Below, in pieces: positions 10,895-24,714 of a stretch of DNA of 64,000 bases (position 1 is its first letter; each line of letters starts with the position of its first letter). The position numbers and the translations under genes are program-made. A model generated the notes under the pieces. The model was given only the letters and a program-made list of their open reading frames with translations. It ran no database searches and was not told the DNA's origin. This DNA is from Megalonaias nervosa (lineage: Eukaryota; Mollusca; Bivalvia; Unionida; Unionidae): NCBI GenBank assembly GCA_016617855.1, contig JAECUM010092837.1, positions 186,001-250,000 of the forward strand, read 5' to 3'.

Positions 10895-11047
10895 CTCCAG
10901 TTTTCTGAGGAATGTTCGGGCCTTGACAAATTCTTGATTGGCTGTGTAACACTCACACTCCAAAGCTTGTTCTGGGAGAAGAAAACCAGCGAAGTCACTG
11001 ACCAGGTCTGGATGACCAGCCAGCATTTTACACACTCCCTTGTACAG
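10895..11047 (-). CDS. GON4L: GON4L exon 9: PAH-like repeat, FLLPEQAL motif
   Basis: The acceptor is gtccattgcag and the donor GAG|gtattt. 51 codons, phase 0 on both sides: LYKGVCKMLAGHPDLVSDFA, then [20 protein letters not shown] and a C-terminal KARTFLRKLE. The vertebrate protein has [28 protein letters not shown] and KFLRQLE here. The motif FLLPEQAL is close to diagnostic for GON4L. It closes the first PAH-like repeat and opens the helix of the second. Confidence 0.96.
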
Positions 11048-11614
11048 CTGCAATGGACAACATAAACATGGTTCACTGTATAATATTTTGTATAATATTT
11101 TCTGTGGTTCTTAATTCAGAAACTCGATTTGCAATCAAACAGACAGGTTTTCTACTTCAGCAGATATAGTAGGCTCATTTGTTCACCCAATTTGGCCATA
11201 AGAAATTAAATACTTTGAATTGATACCCCCATTACTGATAAAAGATTACTTGGTTGATTTAAAGAAAAATCTATTTTACATTAACTTATCGTTTATTTAA
11301 TGGTTCACATACATACAGAAATCAAATCTGATACCCTAGATCTGAAATCAGTTGACCGTAAATGTGTGTCTATCATAAAAAAATTAGCCATCCAATTCCT
11401 TTGATGTTTTGTTCTTGAAAGTAATCCTGGCTCTATGTTAGTGGGATGGGTGGGAAATTAATTCAAAATAATCAAATAATCAACCCAGTGAATGTCATTT
11501 TGCCCAAAGCTGACTTCGCTTCATCTTAAGTCGACAACATCACCCCAATTTCCAGGTCACAGATTGCTACTGTATTCTGATTATGGTAATATTGATATAG
11601 AGCCACAGCAACTC

Positions 11615-11750
11615 AATTAGTATAAGTGCCAGATTTATAATCAAAGGATCATGACTTTAATACCTGCCTAGGCCAGCCAAGATTAGCTGCTTTGGTGTGT
11701 CCTTGGGACAGGCATGAAAAATGCAGTTAAAACCCACAGAACAAAAAAAA
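11615..11750 (+). repeat. Degenerate SINE-like repeat
   Basis: Contains 'ctgctttggtgtgtccttgg', then 'gacaggcatgaaaaatgcagtt' and an A-rich end. This resembles tRNA-derived SINE bodies in molluscs that carry 'gtgtccttgggcaagac'. The head is too eroded to see boxes. Confidence 0.4.
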
Positions 11751-12484
11751 TCTTTCTTTTATTTAATCAGCAATGTAAATGAGTTTAAATATAACATTGT
11801 CTAGTTTCTTGATGCACTTTCGTTTCAAGGGAATGATTATCTAAGCATGTATCAATCTTAGATTTCCATAGAAAATACACACATAACGCTTGAAAAAGGA
11901 GACTGAAATTCCATGTCCATAAAATTAAGAATAATCAGCATCCATAAAGATTAACTAAGGCATAATGTCTTCATTCTGCATCATAAGATAGTACATGGGT
12001 CAATGATATCATCACATGAGAGTATAAGGATCAATTATATCACAATAGAGTAGAAGGGTCAATGATATCATCACAATTCATGAAGACCCAATCAGTGTGT
12101 CTCAATTCTGCATCACAAGAGATCATGAAAAATTGCAGATAGGACCTGAAGGATTATTAAGACCAAACTTATCATACTTTTCCATTTAATGCAAAATAAT
12201 TAGCTTTCAATGGTTTAGTTACAAATATTTTAGAACATGCTTGTACAGTTTGAGACCCGTCATACCCAAGTTTTACATAATCAACCTGAAGAAAAAAATC
12301 CAAAAGCAGACAGCCAGAGTTCTTACATCCATTAAAATAAGTTGTCTTGAAAGCCTTCAAACCAAAGTAGTTTGGAAAGCAGATTACCGCAGACATGTAG
12401 CATATGTCCCACCTAGTCACATTATCCTGACACCAGGCCGACCAGTCCTAACACTAAAGTCTTAATTCTAAGCACCAAGTGACG

Positions 12485-12600
12485 CAACAGTTAGTTCCAT
12501 TCTTATAAATCTTTGGTATGACTAGGCCAGGGTTTGAAACTGCATCCTCTCCCATTTGAGGTAACCACTCTAACCACTTAGGCAACTGAAGAGGTCAAAA
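12485..12600 (-). repeat. Degenerate tRNA-derived SINE head
   Basis: Minus-strand reading gives 'cctaagtggttagagtggtt' (A-box-like) and 'gtttcaaaccctggcc' (B-box-like) about 40 bases apart. No intact cloverleaf. The rest of this intron (11.75-12.48 and 12.6-14.85 kb) shows nothing else that I can support. Confidence 0.45.
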
Positions 12601-14850
12601 GAACTATTGGATCAATCTGCATGATCTGACCAAAACATGCCAAGGAGGAAAGAAGAGGCTGGCATACTTTGTTTCTAGATTGGCCATTAATAATGGTATT
12701 GTTTATTTTCTGTCTCATGTATGAACAAACATCATTTGTCAGTTTTGGTTGCAAGATAAAGCAAGAGAATGTTTTACAATATTCAACAGAAAATGATTTG
12801 AAAATGTTTATCATTATCTTGTTGGTAGGTTAGTTTTTAATGACACTTTCAATGTTTGAGATTGAAGCTACTACAATTTATCCAATTGTTTGAACACTTA
12901 AAAAATTACGACTTTCCTATCTGTATAGATAATTGGTTTACAAATGAAAATTAGACTTTTCCCCAAATATCTTCTTTAAAAAATAATCCCTCTATTGTAC
13001 ATGTTCAGTGTCAGTTTGAAGTGGACTTGACCACACGCTGATTTTAATGAGGATGGTAATGAAAGATGTAGAGTATCAGGCAAGTACTGGCCAACTGGAA
13101 AAATGTCTTGGCCAACAACACAAATAATCCTAAATTATGCAGAAAAATGTGTTTTAGTATTTATACTGTTGTGGAAATTTTAGCAGGGTGTGCAACCACT
13201 AACAGAATGTCAAAAATTACACGACGACAAGAAAGAGATCATAAAAAATACGGTTAATATTTTAATACTTCATTTGCTGATGGATCAAAAACTTCTCTAT
13301 ATTGTCCCTGGAATCACACTAAAATTCTGTTAAGTGACAACTCATGCACATCGGGGTCCTAAAACACTGACTGCACAATAAGTGAGGACATGGGTTTCTG
13401 AGGGACCTCCAAAAAGATAAGTGATGTCATCCCCACTGGACACACAGAAACCATTGAGGAGGGGGTTGGCAACTGTGCTGTTTAATAGCTGAATACTCAT
13501 TTTATAATCATGTTTAGAATAGCTGTCCTTAAGACACTTTTTCTAATGAAGCTTTTGGCTTTTCTGTATAAATTACCTTTTATTTTTAAGATGCAAAGAC
13601 TCTGAAAGATCATTAACATTATTCCAAATGGCTTCAACAACTTTCACAAGTACATGAAAAAATATGTATTATGTCACTACTTTTTGTTGTTGTTGATTCA
13701 AGCAAGATTCCATTTTTTTTTAAAAACTAGGGGCATTTATTTCGTGAAACCAGCATCAATGTAAAATCTTCTGTTCTTGTTCTAATAGTAAACAATGACC
13801 CCATGGTTTTACTGCAAATGATAGGGAATCTTTTTCTCATCCTTGAGGAAATCTCTGAGTGCCAATTCATTAATTTTAACTTAATGGCAGACTCTGAAAC
13901 TCACTTCTCCACAATGAACAGGATCTGTGAAACATACTCATTTCACTTCTTTGCTTTGCTATCTTTGACCACATTATGAATTTGTAATTTAAGGTAGTTT
14001 AATTATATTACATACACAATAATATTTATAACAGTGTTCAATTTATCAACTGAAAGGGTTGACCTGACACATGACCAGGACTGCTAGTTCTTAGGCAGGT
14101 AGGATTTGCAAGCCTTTTAACTTTTCTTTTATTCCATCATCTTTACTTGATTTCATACAAAAGACGTAATTAACATGATAATACAAAGCAGGTCTGCTTT
14201 TAACTCAATGCAACAATACAACAAATAATTCTGCAAGTCAGATATTTAAACAGTCTGCACTTAATTAGGTTCTCACAGAAATACTCAAAGACATAGATGT
14301 TATGGTAGATTGACATATTTCACATTTGAATACAAGAGGGTACATTGCATTTATGATAATAAACGATAGAACTAAAACAAATTTCACTTGACAAACCTTA
14401 CTTAATTGGTATTTATATATTCATTAAAGTGCTTCTTCCAGTAGGCATTAGTGGCATTTTCACTGACCAAATTATGCTGAGTATTATTATTTACAGTGAA
14501 CAAAAAATGTAGTTTAGAAACAAAAGTGAACAAAATATATGACTTCTTATTAAAAGCTGAGAATTTCATAATGTTAATTCAAATTTCCAGGTACTATCAA
14601 CCATTTTTATGACAATGAGTGATGTATCAACATTCCAGTTACCAATTTTGATAATGGTTTTCTTCAAGTTCAACTCATAGGGGTAAATTTTTGGACATTT
14701 TCTTGTTAAAAAAAAAAGGGATCCATTCCTGAGCAGGTTAGTGAGCTAAGGAAGGAATGACAATGGGAGGAAATGAGTAGAATTCATGAACCTATGCTGT
14801 CTTAAAGATACATGGGATTTGTGAACAAACATACAAAAATGTAACTGTAC

Positions 14851-14988
14851 CTCTGAGGGTGACTGGTCACTTTTGTCAAACTCATGTAGTAGCTTGAGGA
14901 AAGCTTCGTAATTGTCCAGATTTCCTTTCAGGGCTTCCTTCACTTTGCGTAGATAAGCACGTGCAAATGCAGTGTCCCTCTCATCCTT
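14851..14988 (-). CDS. GON4L: GON4L exon 8: first PAH-like repeat, N-terminal half
   Basis: The acceptor is ctgtttacag and the donor GAG|gtacag. Exactly 46 codons, phase 0 on both sides. The sequence KDERDTAFARAYLRKVKEAL, then GNLDNYEAFLKLLHEFDKSD, is the classic start of a GON4L paired-amphipathic-helix (PAH) repeat (vertebrate: KDLAFAQAYLTRVREAL...YEDFLQVIYEFE). PAH repeats bind short helices of partner co-repressors and DNA-binding proteins, as in Sin3. The repeat is completed by the next exon. Confidence 0.95.
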
Positions 14989-15140
14989 CTGTAAACAGAA
15001 TGGCTCCACTGTAGTCTAGATTATCACATCTTGTATTAGAAATCATGAGACCCATCATTAAACAGTTGAAAAGATGCAGCAATATCAGCAACCAAAGTTA
15101 ACATTGGGAAGAGGTTTAATTCTGCTAAACTACATGCAGA

Positions 15141-15312
15141 AACATATCTAATATTTATACAGGTAATACATAATTCTGTTAAAAAATACATGTATAAACA
15201 TATTTAATATTTATACAGACAATATATAACTCTATTAATATACATGAATAAATATATTTAATATTCATACCAACAATACAAAATTATATTAAAATATAAA
15301 CATATTTTTTTA
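15141..15312 (+). repeat. About 55-bp tandem repeat, three diverged copies
   Basis: Units of 'aacatatttaatatttatac' plus 'agacaatatataactctatt' start near 15141, 15197 and 15251. Confidence 0.7.
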
Positions 15313-15919
15313 TAGCAAATTGCTGGCCAATTGCTGGAGGGCTGGCAAATACAGTCACAACATCTGATTTACTGAACTTGTTATCATCATTTTGATATCA
15401 TCAACTGTTAGATTATTGGAAAATTAAATGTAGTACAAAATGTAAACTTGATTATGCAAACCAATGTGTGCAAGTTGTGAAACAAGGTCATTTAAAAATA
15501 ATTATTACATGAATCTGTGATTTCAAAACATTCATTCAAAACAAACAAATCTAGAGACTGTAGGTCAATTATTCTTCCCACTCAAAAAGTAATGAAATGT
15601 TAACAAACATGTCCCAAATGTTGTTTAACTTTGCAAAACATTTAACTTTTATAAACAATTGTGAATCATTCTTTTAACCAAGTCATGAGTCACTTATAAA
15701 AAGAAAAACAAACAAGAGTTAAAAAACACCCAAAAGAACCACCCTATTCGTGAGCGGCGATATATTAAATACCATGTTGAAAAGAATGAAGGCCCCTGAT
15801 TGGCTGGCTGAAAAAAATTACTTGAACAAACTGACAATTTTTCTGAAGAAATCTGTACGATGGTAAAATGTACACATTAGATGGATTCAACCAAAAACCA
15901 GTTTTATTTTACTGCTGTT

Positions 15920-16170
15920 AGTTATTTTATTGGAAGATTGGCACCATTTTCAACTGAGAACAACTTGATATCATAGGGAGTAGCGAAAGATTTTAAAATG
16001 GAAATTGTTATTGCCATATTGGATGCAAGACCAGAAGCAATTTCATTTCGACTGACAATATCAGAAGTCTTTTCAAGAAAATGCAATGCTGACAAGATCC
16101 ATTCAGGGGGAGCAGAGATAACAAGAGTTTCAAGATGACTGTTATGGTGGCCATATTGGATGTTAGGTGA
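15920..16170 (+). repeat. Family A interspersed repeat fragment
   Basis: Contains 'attggcaccattttcaactg', 'agaagtcttttcaagaaaat' and twice 'gccatattggatg', the family A vocabulary. Same orientation as all other copies. Confidence 0.6.
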
Positions 16171-16204
16171 ACTCACAAAATATAAATTACTCAGTCATAT
16201 ATTT

Positions 16205-16560
16205 CAACTGAATTGAAGTCTGGTAGCTGTAATGCAATATACTGTCACGGTGACCCTGACCTTTGAGCTTCACATGAAAATGATAACATTCTTCTTATTC
16301 TAAGTGCAACCCACCTACAAAGTTTGATGGTGGATAACTTGTGTTGTGAGGAAACCATTTTTCTGCTTTAATTCATAGTAACCCTGAACTCTGAACTTTT
16401 GATCACACAAATTACAGGGTTCTTAACTCAAGAGCAAGCCATCCACAAATTTGGTAACTGAAGATGATGGGTAACTCAAGTTATTGCACATAAATGAAAT
16501 TGCCATCAGACCGATGGATGGATGAACAGACGTGCACGATAACTTATGGCAAACATACAA
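16205..16560 (+). repeat. Interspersed repeat family B ('ggtgaccctgacctttgag')
   Basis: The text 'cacggtgaccctgacctttg', 'caacccacctacaaagtttg', 'gtaactcaagttattg', 'accgatggatggatgaacag' is typical of a very common mollusc intron repeat. An internal semi-repeat (about 16235 and 16375) suggests two units. Confidence 0.55.
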
Positions 16561-16612
16561 AAATGTCCCCATGAATAAAACTGAATTTATTGTACATAAG
16601 TGAGTCACATAC

Positions 16613-16718
16613 AACTGGATCGGTCTCAATAACATCCTCTCCCAACATGTTGATCATTGTGTCTTGTCTCCTCTTATTCTTGTTAGCTTTACTGTCATCT
16701 GATATTCCAATGCTCTTA
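16613..16718 (-). CDS. GON4L: GON4L exon 7 of window (MLGEDVIETDPV)
   Basis: The acceptor is tttcaccccag and the donor GTT|gtatgt. 106 bp: one base to complete a Gly codon, then KSIGISDDSKANKNKRRQDT and MINMLGEDVIETDPV. It matches the vertebrate segment leading into the first PAH-like repeat (LLLYDEDILERDP). A donor three bases earlier (CCA|gttgta) would also keep phase, dropping one Val; gtatgt is the stronger site. Confidence 0.88.
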
Positions 16719-16894
16719 CTGGGGTGAAATCTGATGAGACAAACACAAATAAACATGAAAAGCAAAGTTATGCATTTTTGACATAAAGCTCATAGTTTCC
16801 ACTTGGCAGAAATTTTTCAGTTAAGCAAATGCAGATACACTGTAGTTATTTTAAAATTACATATGTAATTATTACACATAGGTCAACTTCACTG

Positions 16895-17030
16895 TGTACT
16901 TGTCAAAGTTTGATTTAGTTACCAGTCATGCCAGGATACTGTAAACCTACTGTTACATGACTAGTGATTTAGTTACCAGTTATGCCAAGATACAATAAAC
17001 CTACAGTTACATGACTAGTGATTTATTTAT
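16895..17030 (+). repeat. About 62-bp tandem duplication
   Basis: 'gatttagttaccagtcatgc' through 'ctgttacatgactagt' is repeated with small changes at about 16911 and 16966. A second short duplication ('caggcaactggttgctgtag') lies at 17347 and 17382. From 17.5 to 18.85 kb nothing supportable is seen. Confidence 0.7.
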
Positions 17031-18889
17031 ACATATATTCAGAGCTTGGCTGGTGTCGTGTGCCATGATGAATTGTGCTCCATTATGTCACCACTTGATC
17101 ATGTGTACAATAAAAACCTAAAATGGGTGAGGTGAATCAAACTGAATTTTTTTTTTTTATTGTCACCAATATGATGATCTGACCTGATTACATTTCTGTC
17201 GGATTATGTTTTTGTCTGTTTATGTTTTGACTTGAGTAGATATCAACTTGGGTAAATTTTGATTTAAATATATATAATGCATAGTCCAATGGAGGTTGTT
17301 CATATAATGATTTAATGACCGAGGGTAAGTTTTGCACAATGTTGTCAGGCAACTGGTTGCTGTAGTCTGCACAATTTTGTCAGGCAACTGGTTGCTGTAG
17401 TCTGATTGGCTGCATGTAAATTACAGATACTGAATGTTATTTTGCATGTTTTTACAGGTTACTGCATTTGTATGTGAAAGTACAATCCAGTTTTTTTCAG
17501 ATGGATACTGCATGACCTTGGGAGTGCAGCATATCCATCCAACAAAACGAGTTCATAATTTCCTATACAAATGTAGTAACCTTTTTATTATATACTCATT
17601 TTCTTATTCTACCTAAGGCTTACTTATAAAACAAAAATACACTACAAGAAACAGAGTAATTGATTTTATGCTGTATTCCTAGCTAAATACACAAGCACAG
17701 ATTCATCAGCACACAACAAGATTAATGCGCACATAGCTCCGCTCAGCGAAATGTGAACTTAGTTGTGAGCTTGACAGTGCTTTTAAAAGCAATTGTCATT
17801 TTGATCTACATAAAATTGAAATTTTGAGTTATATTGTGAATGAATGCACATTGCAACAACTTTCCTATTTGGTCCGGAATTAATGGATTTTGGTATATTT
17901 GTCAATTCTACTAAATTTCATGATTATGGACTGGATTTATGTGTGTGTCAATTCTATATGAAGTACATCTGATTTGAACAGCGAGGAGGCATCTTGACTC
18001 ATCTGCATGTGTGTTTCTGTTCTGTCACTGAATGTTTGGAATCATAATGTGGGAAAAATATCAAGTCTTTCAACTGTAATTATCAAAAAGATGCTATGGA
18101 ATATAATGTTCATTTCCTTTTGAGTGCGGTAAGGAGGATGTTATTGCACTTGGAATTTAGTCAAAATAACAGTACAATTTTGAAATGTGTAATCAAGCTT
18201 TAGAACCCATGATACAGCTCATGTAATTTGGATTTGCTGAAATAACAAAGTACTTTCGAGGAAATTCAGGATGTAAAACTAAGTATATTTTTGCCATTCT
18301 TATTACCAGCTAAACAAGACACATTAATGCCTTGTCACTTGCATACTCTTTGTAGGGACCCCAGCAATTTTATGACCTGTATGGCGTTTGCTAGCCTAAA
18401 TCCACAACATTGTATAGAAAAAGTTAATGCGGAATATTGCAAAGCAGCTGGTATGTGGCAGTCCATGAAACAGCTGCTTTAGTTCATTCAGAAACAAATT
18501 TAATCGACCAAAACGTAAAGTGTCTGCTACATGACTGTACATGATTTGTTTACAAAGAAGATTCCTAATACACTATATTACTACTGGGCACATGTGTCGT
18601 GCATGTGAGTGCAATATCAAGGTGTTCAATATCGTAAAATATTGCTCGATTCTGACAATGTAAAGTTAACGGAGACGAAAATGAGCATATAATAATCAAA
18701 ATTATTTTGGTTGACAGATGTAAAATTTAATTATAAGGCTTGACCAGTTTATTTTTTTTATGTTCAGTTAAATATGAACCAACAAGAATCCCTCGAAGGG
18801 ATTGATGCTCAACTTGGCAAAAAGAACTTGCAGGAATTCAAGATAAGATCATTTCTTCCTTTTAACTATTTTTAACTAATGAGTGTTCA

Positions 18890-19660
18890 AACCATCTCTT
18901 ATATTCTTCACTGATAAAAAGGTTTTCAAATTCGCTACTGCAGTGCACATAATGGATGTCAGCTTGGAAACCAGTTTCATTTTGGACAAAGTGTACATCA
19001 TTAAAAGTCTTTGGGTGATAATCCCCCATCATAATCATCATCAATTAGGGAGAGCAGTGGATTTTTAAGACAGTCGTCATGACAGTCATATTGGATGAAT
19101 GATTGTGCCAATCATCTAATCTTCATCGAAGACTTTATGAAAACGTCATATCATAATGACCATCCATTAAGGATGAGTAGTGAGAACAAGACTTTTAAGA
19201 CAGTCACTGTGACAACCATAGCAGATGTATGGCTGGCACCATTTTCATTTAGGACCAACTAGGTATCAAAAGTTGTCTACTGGTGAAATCCATATATTGT
19301 TAAAGCCATCCATTTGGAGAGAAATAGAAATAAGAATAATTTCAAGATATTACTTTCCATTCATGATGAGCAGTAATAACAAGATTTTCACAATAGCTGC
19401 TGTGGTGGACATAACAGACGTCGGATCAGAACCATTTTCATTTAAGACCAACTGGACATCATAAGAAGCATTCTGGTGAAAACCCTGTGTCATACTAGAT
19501 GTCCAAGCAGGATTATTTTCATTTAGGACCAACTGGACCATGGGATGAATATGTGTGTAAAGTTTCATGACAATCCTCTAAATTGTTTAGGAGAAGTAGT
19601 AATAAGAAACTTGTGCTCTTCTGGTCTATGACCAGTGAAGCTAAAAAAAACCTCAATGCA
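18890..19660 (+). repeat. Family A element with hairpin 3' end
   Basis: Several diverged family A units are followed by 'gtgtgtaaagtttcatgaca' and 'atcctctaaattgtttagga', then a near-perfect hairpin CTGGTC-TAT-GACCAG (19621-19635) and AAGCTAAAA. The tail closely matches the one ending at 681, which defines the element's 3' end. Confidence 0.7.
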
Positions 19661-20034
19661 AACTTTGCAGATCATCCAGTTTCACAGCATGTTTTAAGTT
19701 CCTATTTCAAAGAGCATTTTGTGCACGTTTGCACACATCATTTAAAGAAACACATGATAATGTTGTAACTGAATGGGAAAATATTCCAACAGTGGAAAAG
19801 AGCACTTTATGAGGATTATTCTGAGAATAATGCAAATAGACTGCAGAGGTGGATAATTCTCTATCAGATATGCTTCAGAATTTTTAATTTATATATAACA
19901 TACCACAGTATCAAACCATTTATTTCTAATAATTTTAGAAACATGTACTTCTGCAGTATAAGACAGATTTGGCAAGTCCATCTTTTTGTACTTTAATGAA
20001 GCAAGACTTGTAGTGCATGAGCATGAAAACACTT

Positions 20035-20160
<126 letters not shown>

Positions 20161-20554
20161 ACAAATCATCAATGCAATTCAGTTAAAATGATTCCAGGAT
20201 TTGATGATAAACTTCTCCCAAACTGACCAAACTGTCTGAAAGAGACATGTATTCAAGCACAAGCACCATGTCCTAACCACTTGTGTACATATCTTGATGG
20301 AACAGGCGTTCACTAATTTTCACCCACAGGGATAAAGATACACAGCCTAAATAAATATTAAACATAAAAGGCTTAAAATCCATCTAACATTTTTTACTGT
20401 GAGTGAAAGCTGATGAATCTAAATTGTTTTATAACAACTGTTTTTCCAGTCACCATTAGAGTTGCTGGATTATTCAGCGGTGGACAGAATTTTGTGTCTG
20501 AAGTTGAATTCTTAAGTCTCTCACCCACAGCATTAAAATGTAGTCTGTAAGTGT

Positions 20555-21640
20555 TGAGGTGATGGACACAATTAAATGCCTGCCCTTACATTCTATAGCC
20601 TGCACTATTATAATGTATTCTGTGTTAAGCTGATGGACTCAACAAAATGTGTGCCCTTACATTCTACTGCCTGCACCATTACAATGTGGTCGGTGTTAAC
20701 CTGTGTGCCCTTTCATTCTGTAGCCTGCACTATTACAATGTATTCAGTGTTTAGCTGACTTAGTGTTGAACACTGGTTGCAGACTTTGTGGGTTTCTTAA
20801 CCCCAGGTGTGTTTTCTCATCAAAAATAAAGAAAAAAAAAAAAGCCAACAACATTACTTAAGGGAATGTCCATCCATGTCTATGTTGGTGTTAGCAAAGG
20901 CACAAGTCACACAAAGTGATAAAACTGGAACATAGAAATAAATATCTAATTTTAAAACAATGTATCTGGTAAAGAAAACATTCAGTTTATGGTAGTCAGC
21001 TGAGTTGTAATGAAAAGTGTTTGACAGCTATTAGTATAACATATTTTCAAGAGTCAAGTCACCCAAAGGGAAAGGAAGATTTAATTTACTTTGAGGGTGA
21101 AATAACAATGAGAGAGCAAATTTATGCAAATAAACAAGTCGTCATTTAAATGATTTGTTAGTTTGGAAAGAATAATAATTTAGAAAACAGATTTATTATA
21201 AAAGACACAGGTAGAAAATGAGCGTGCACAGCAAGATCTGGAACAGAAAATTCTCTGGTGCAGATCATTTCAGCTTAACTAGATATTCAAACATGTTAAT
21301 GTATTCATGAGTTACTTGAGAACATAATAAAACTAATATAAGTGTAAAAAAACCATAATAGTATGGTGCAAACCACAAAGATATAGTGTTAAAACTGTCG
21401 AAACAAAAAAGATTACTTCAATTTATACTAGTGCATTATGTACTATTATTTTCATTGGTCCCCCCTTAAATACTGTGCATCTCCCAAATCTGGTGGGTGG
21501 GGTAAATAATGTCCCCTGCCATTGGGATTGTGTAAACCACTGTAATGGGCACAATAAAATGTGGGCCTTACATTCTGAAAGCCAGTACAGTTATATTGTA
21601 GTCAGTGTTTTGCTGATAAAAAGAGTGTCCTTACATTCTG
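20555..21640 (+). repeat. Irregular 50-70 bp repeat units ('cccttacattctntagcctg')
   Basis: Copies at about 20582, 20653 and 20706 share 'gcccttacattct.tagcctg', 'cactattacaatgtattc' and 'gtgttaagctga'. Two more diverged copies lie at about 21560 and 21625. The intervening bases show no feature. Confidence 0.55.
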
Positions 21641-22078
21641 AAACACTTGTACACATTTTTATTTGTATATTTGTTTCTATTTAAAATGAAATGAACTTTA
21701 GACCTCACATTTCCAATAAAGAGTGATGAACAAATAATAAAGGCTTAGCTTTATGAACACAGAGATATACTTCTGCATAAAGTGAAACTTTAACATACTC
21801 ACCCCCGTGTAACCTTTCTTCTTCTACAGACTGGCCACTTGTATTTTTGTCCCAATAAGGCTGTTCTAAATAAAATTCTATAAAATGGCTAGAATGTTGT
21901 GTCTGACTGGGTCTAGTTCAGGAAAGTTTTATAGGAAATTAAGAATAGTCTTAACATGAAAGTGAATAGTGAGTTTGTAAAGTTCAACAATATTTTTGTG
22001 TTTTTACAAATGTGATTTTCCTGTACATGGCACTTCAAACATTCTAGCTTGCAGTATGTAAAAGAGGGAGAATTATAC

Positions 22079-23341
22079 CCTATTGTTGTGCTGGCAGCCA
22101 TAAGATTGGCAAGGTGGTCATCATCATCATCCATGCAATCTTCCTGACTGTCATAAACAAGACCATCTTCCTCACTTTGGGTCTCATCACTAGCCATCTC
22201 CTGCACCGATTTCACAGTGGGTTTCCTCTTCTGCAACTTTCTTTTCGATGTCCTAGCATTATCATTGCTATTCAAGTTTCTACTGTCAATGTCATCTGCA
22301 TCCATTGCTTCATCAGAGATAGACTCAAGTGTGTCGTATTCACTGGCGGTGTCATTCTTGGAAACACAATCTTCATCCACTTCATGTGTATCACACTTTT
22401 GTCCTGATATTGTAGATAATGGTATTGTGGCTGGTTTAGGGAGGATTTTCTGTGGACTAATGACAATATTCCTTAACCTTGGACTCCCTCTAAGTCCATG
22501 CATCGCTGCCTTTATTTTTAAATTTGTGGCAACTTTTTTGACAGGCGATATGTGTGGACTATACACAAAACCTTTGGGTAAGATAGCTTTAGCTTGGCGC
22601 TGCAACTCTCTTCTCCGTGGATTGTCTTTCTTCTCAAGAAAGGGGGATACCAGCTTTTTAGGTGAGGATGAAACGGGTTTGGGTACAACAGGTCTGAAAC
22701 GAGGTCTCACCTTCACTGGGGTGGTTTCCTGAAGTATTCTATCATTTGGAGATATGAAGTACTGGGCATATGATGCCATAATTTCTACAGCCAATTTTGC
22801 TGCTGGAGTAGACTGTGAGGAATTAATAACCTGACTTTGTGGGGTATGAGGCGAATCAAAAACTACTTCTGAATCCTCCACCACATCTTTATTTGGCATG
22901 TTCTTGCAATTTTCTTCTGATGACATTACACTACCCTGCAAAGCACTAATGGGTGGTAACATTTGAACCTGGGGAGTTGACAGGATATTGCCAGCACTGT
23001 TTATTACCATTATGGTTGGATTGACACATGTCACAGCAATCTGACTGGAAGCATGCTTGGTTGGCAGCTGAACAGCAACATTAGATGAGAGATTGGAAGT
23101 TACCACTCTTACTTGTGAATCACCTGATACAGAATTTCTTTGTGTGGCACTATTGCTCAGAGATGGCGACTTTTGCTCAAGGGTTCTATTGATTTGATTA
23201 TTCCCATCTACCACAAAAACTGTAATAGGACTGCTTTGTCCAGTTAGTCCATTGGTTCCTGATGGAAGCAGTGGCACAAATTTTCGACGTTCTTTTGAAG
23301 ACTGAACCTGGAAATTAAGCCTTCTGCTTGCTATGCGACGT
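22079..23341 (-). CDS. GON4L: GON4L large central exon (low-complexity, acidic tail)
   Basis: The acceptor is atctatttcag and the donor GG|gtataa; 1263 bp, phase 2 in and phase 2 out. It opens with a basic stretch (RRRIASRRLNFQ, then SSKERRKFVPLLPSG) comparable to the YPLLLPKG segment of the vertebrate protein. A long Ser/Thr/Pro/Gln-rich region follows, with several SP and TP sites and likely nuclear-localisation clusters (KRKLQKRKPTVK). It closes with an acidic run, DDDDDHLANLMAAS, preceding TTIG, in the position of the acidic region of GON4L. One unbroken 421-codon frame in an AT-rich repeat-filled background, with a C-terminal motif matching the family, makes coding status firm. The frame runs on past the donor to a stop at 21913, but that tail is intronic. 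Confidence 0.88.
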
Positions 23342-24589
23342 CTGAAATAGATTGCAGAGAAAACTATTTGACATATCTGATACAGAGCTAGGTTTTATGT
23401 AGGAAATATAAGAACTTATTTATCCTTTTCACTGTAATTTATAAAACAAAACCACATTCAATTACTTTTAGTGAAGTTTATGTGGGATAGATATCACTCA
23501 ACTGGCTCACGAAAATTATTAATGTGTGCATATTTCACTCATAATCAAACTCATCTGAGATCTTCCTAAAAGCTTTTAACAACCTCAGATCAGAAACACA
23601 GCTCTTTGAGTGGTAGTAGCTCAGCCTATCTGATGACAAAATGCCTGGTTATTTTATTATGCACATATATTGTTCTTGAGAATATGAGCTTATTTTTTAA
23701 ATTTGATCAAAATCTGGTTGGAAACAGGACAACAATTACGGTGGTAAGAAGCTAATTAAATACCAGAATGGCTCATTAATAGATGTCATTCAAAAGCTTA
23801 TAATGTCTTACATAATTTCATTCCTAACAATGCCCAATACAATTCATTGTTGCAGATGTGCCTGTATATTTTACGTTAAATATCTATGATATTTTAGGTT
23901 TAAAATACTTTTCTTATATATCAGTATCTCTCTACATTTTAATTTAGATGTATGGACTATGCAGTCTGAAACAAAGAATTCTTATCTTATCTAGGATACT
24001 AAGTTTAATTAAATCTGCTCAGAAAAATGCACTGCCTAGAGTGGCTACAAACTCCGACTCCACAATGCCTTATTATTATGCATGGTTCCTGCTCATAATG
24101 AAATGAGTCTTAAATCAGGATGATATAAGCTTATTAAAAAAGTTTTATCATAAAATATGAGCTTATTAAACATGTTTTTATCATAAGATATGAGATTATT
24201 AAAAAAGTTTTATCATAATCTGGTCAGAAATGCTGCACAAGTTCAACCAATCAGATGCAAGATCACATAATGAATTTATACAGATTGTACTCATCAAACT
24301 TATCCAAATTATTGATGATATAAGCCAAGAAATTTGTGTGAATTCTAAAGAGAAAAATAACCTCTAGAGTGTAGCAATTTCAGCCAATCTAAGGAAAGAA
24401 TTCCTAACTGATATGTTTGGATGTTACTGTATACCAAAGTCATCCAAGAGCTTGATAATACGAGCTTTATATCATCACTGAAAAATTTGATTGGCGTCAG
24501 TATTGTGACATTCACAAAAAGGCAATCAACACGACAATTTAGTGACAAAACTTGATTTCAGACTCCAGATCATGATTGCATGAAAATAC

Positions 24590-24714
24590 CTTTTAGACAT
24601 TCCACACTGCAGCTGGAGACTGTCAACTGAAGTGCTGGAAAGAGGTCTGAGTTCCTCCTTGTTGGACTCCCCTAGAGGAATCGCTGGGGCAGATACTGGA
24701 CGTTCTGGCATATC
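24590..24714 (-). CDS. GON4L: GON4L exon 5 of window
   Basis: The acceptor is gattatgcag and the donor AAAAG|gtattt. The exon is 125 bp: 41 codons (DMPERPVSAPAIPLGESNKE ... QLQCGMSK) plus two bases. It joins the previous exon in phase 0 and leaves AG, completed as AGA (Arg) by the first base of the next exon. It is rich in Pro and Ser, with no domain I recognise; the call rests on exon structure, phase and position between two firm GON4L exons. Confidence 0.75.

Noticed and set aside
22217..22732. 171-codon plus-strand ORF
   Set aside because: Lies wholly antisense to the large GON4L exon; its openness is a by-product of that coding sequence.
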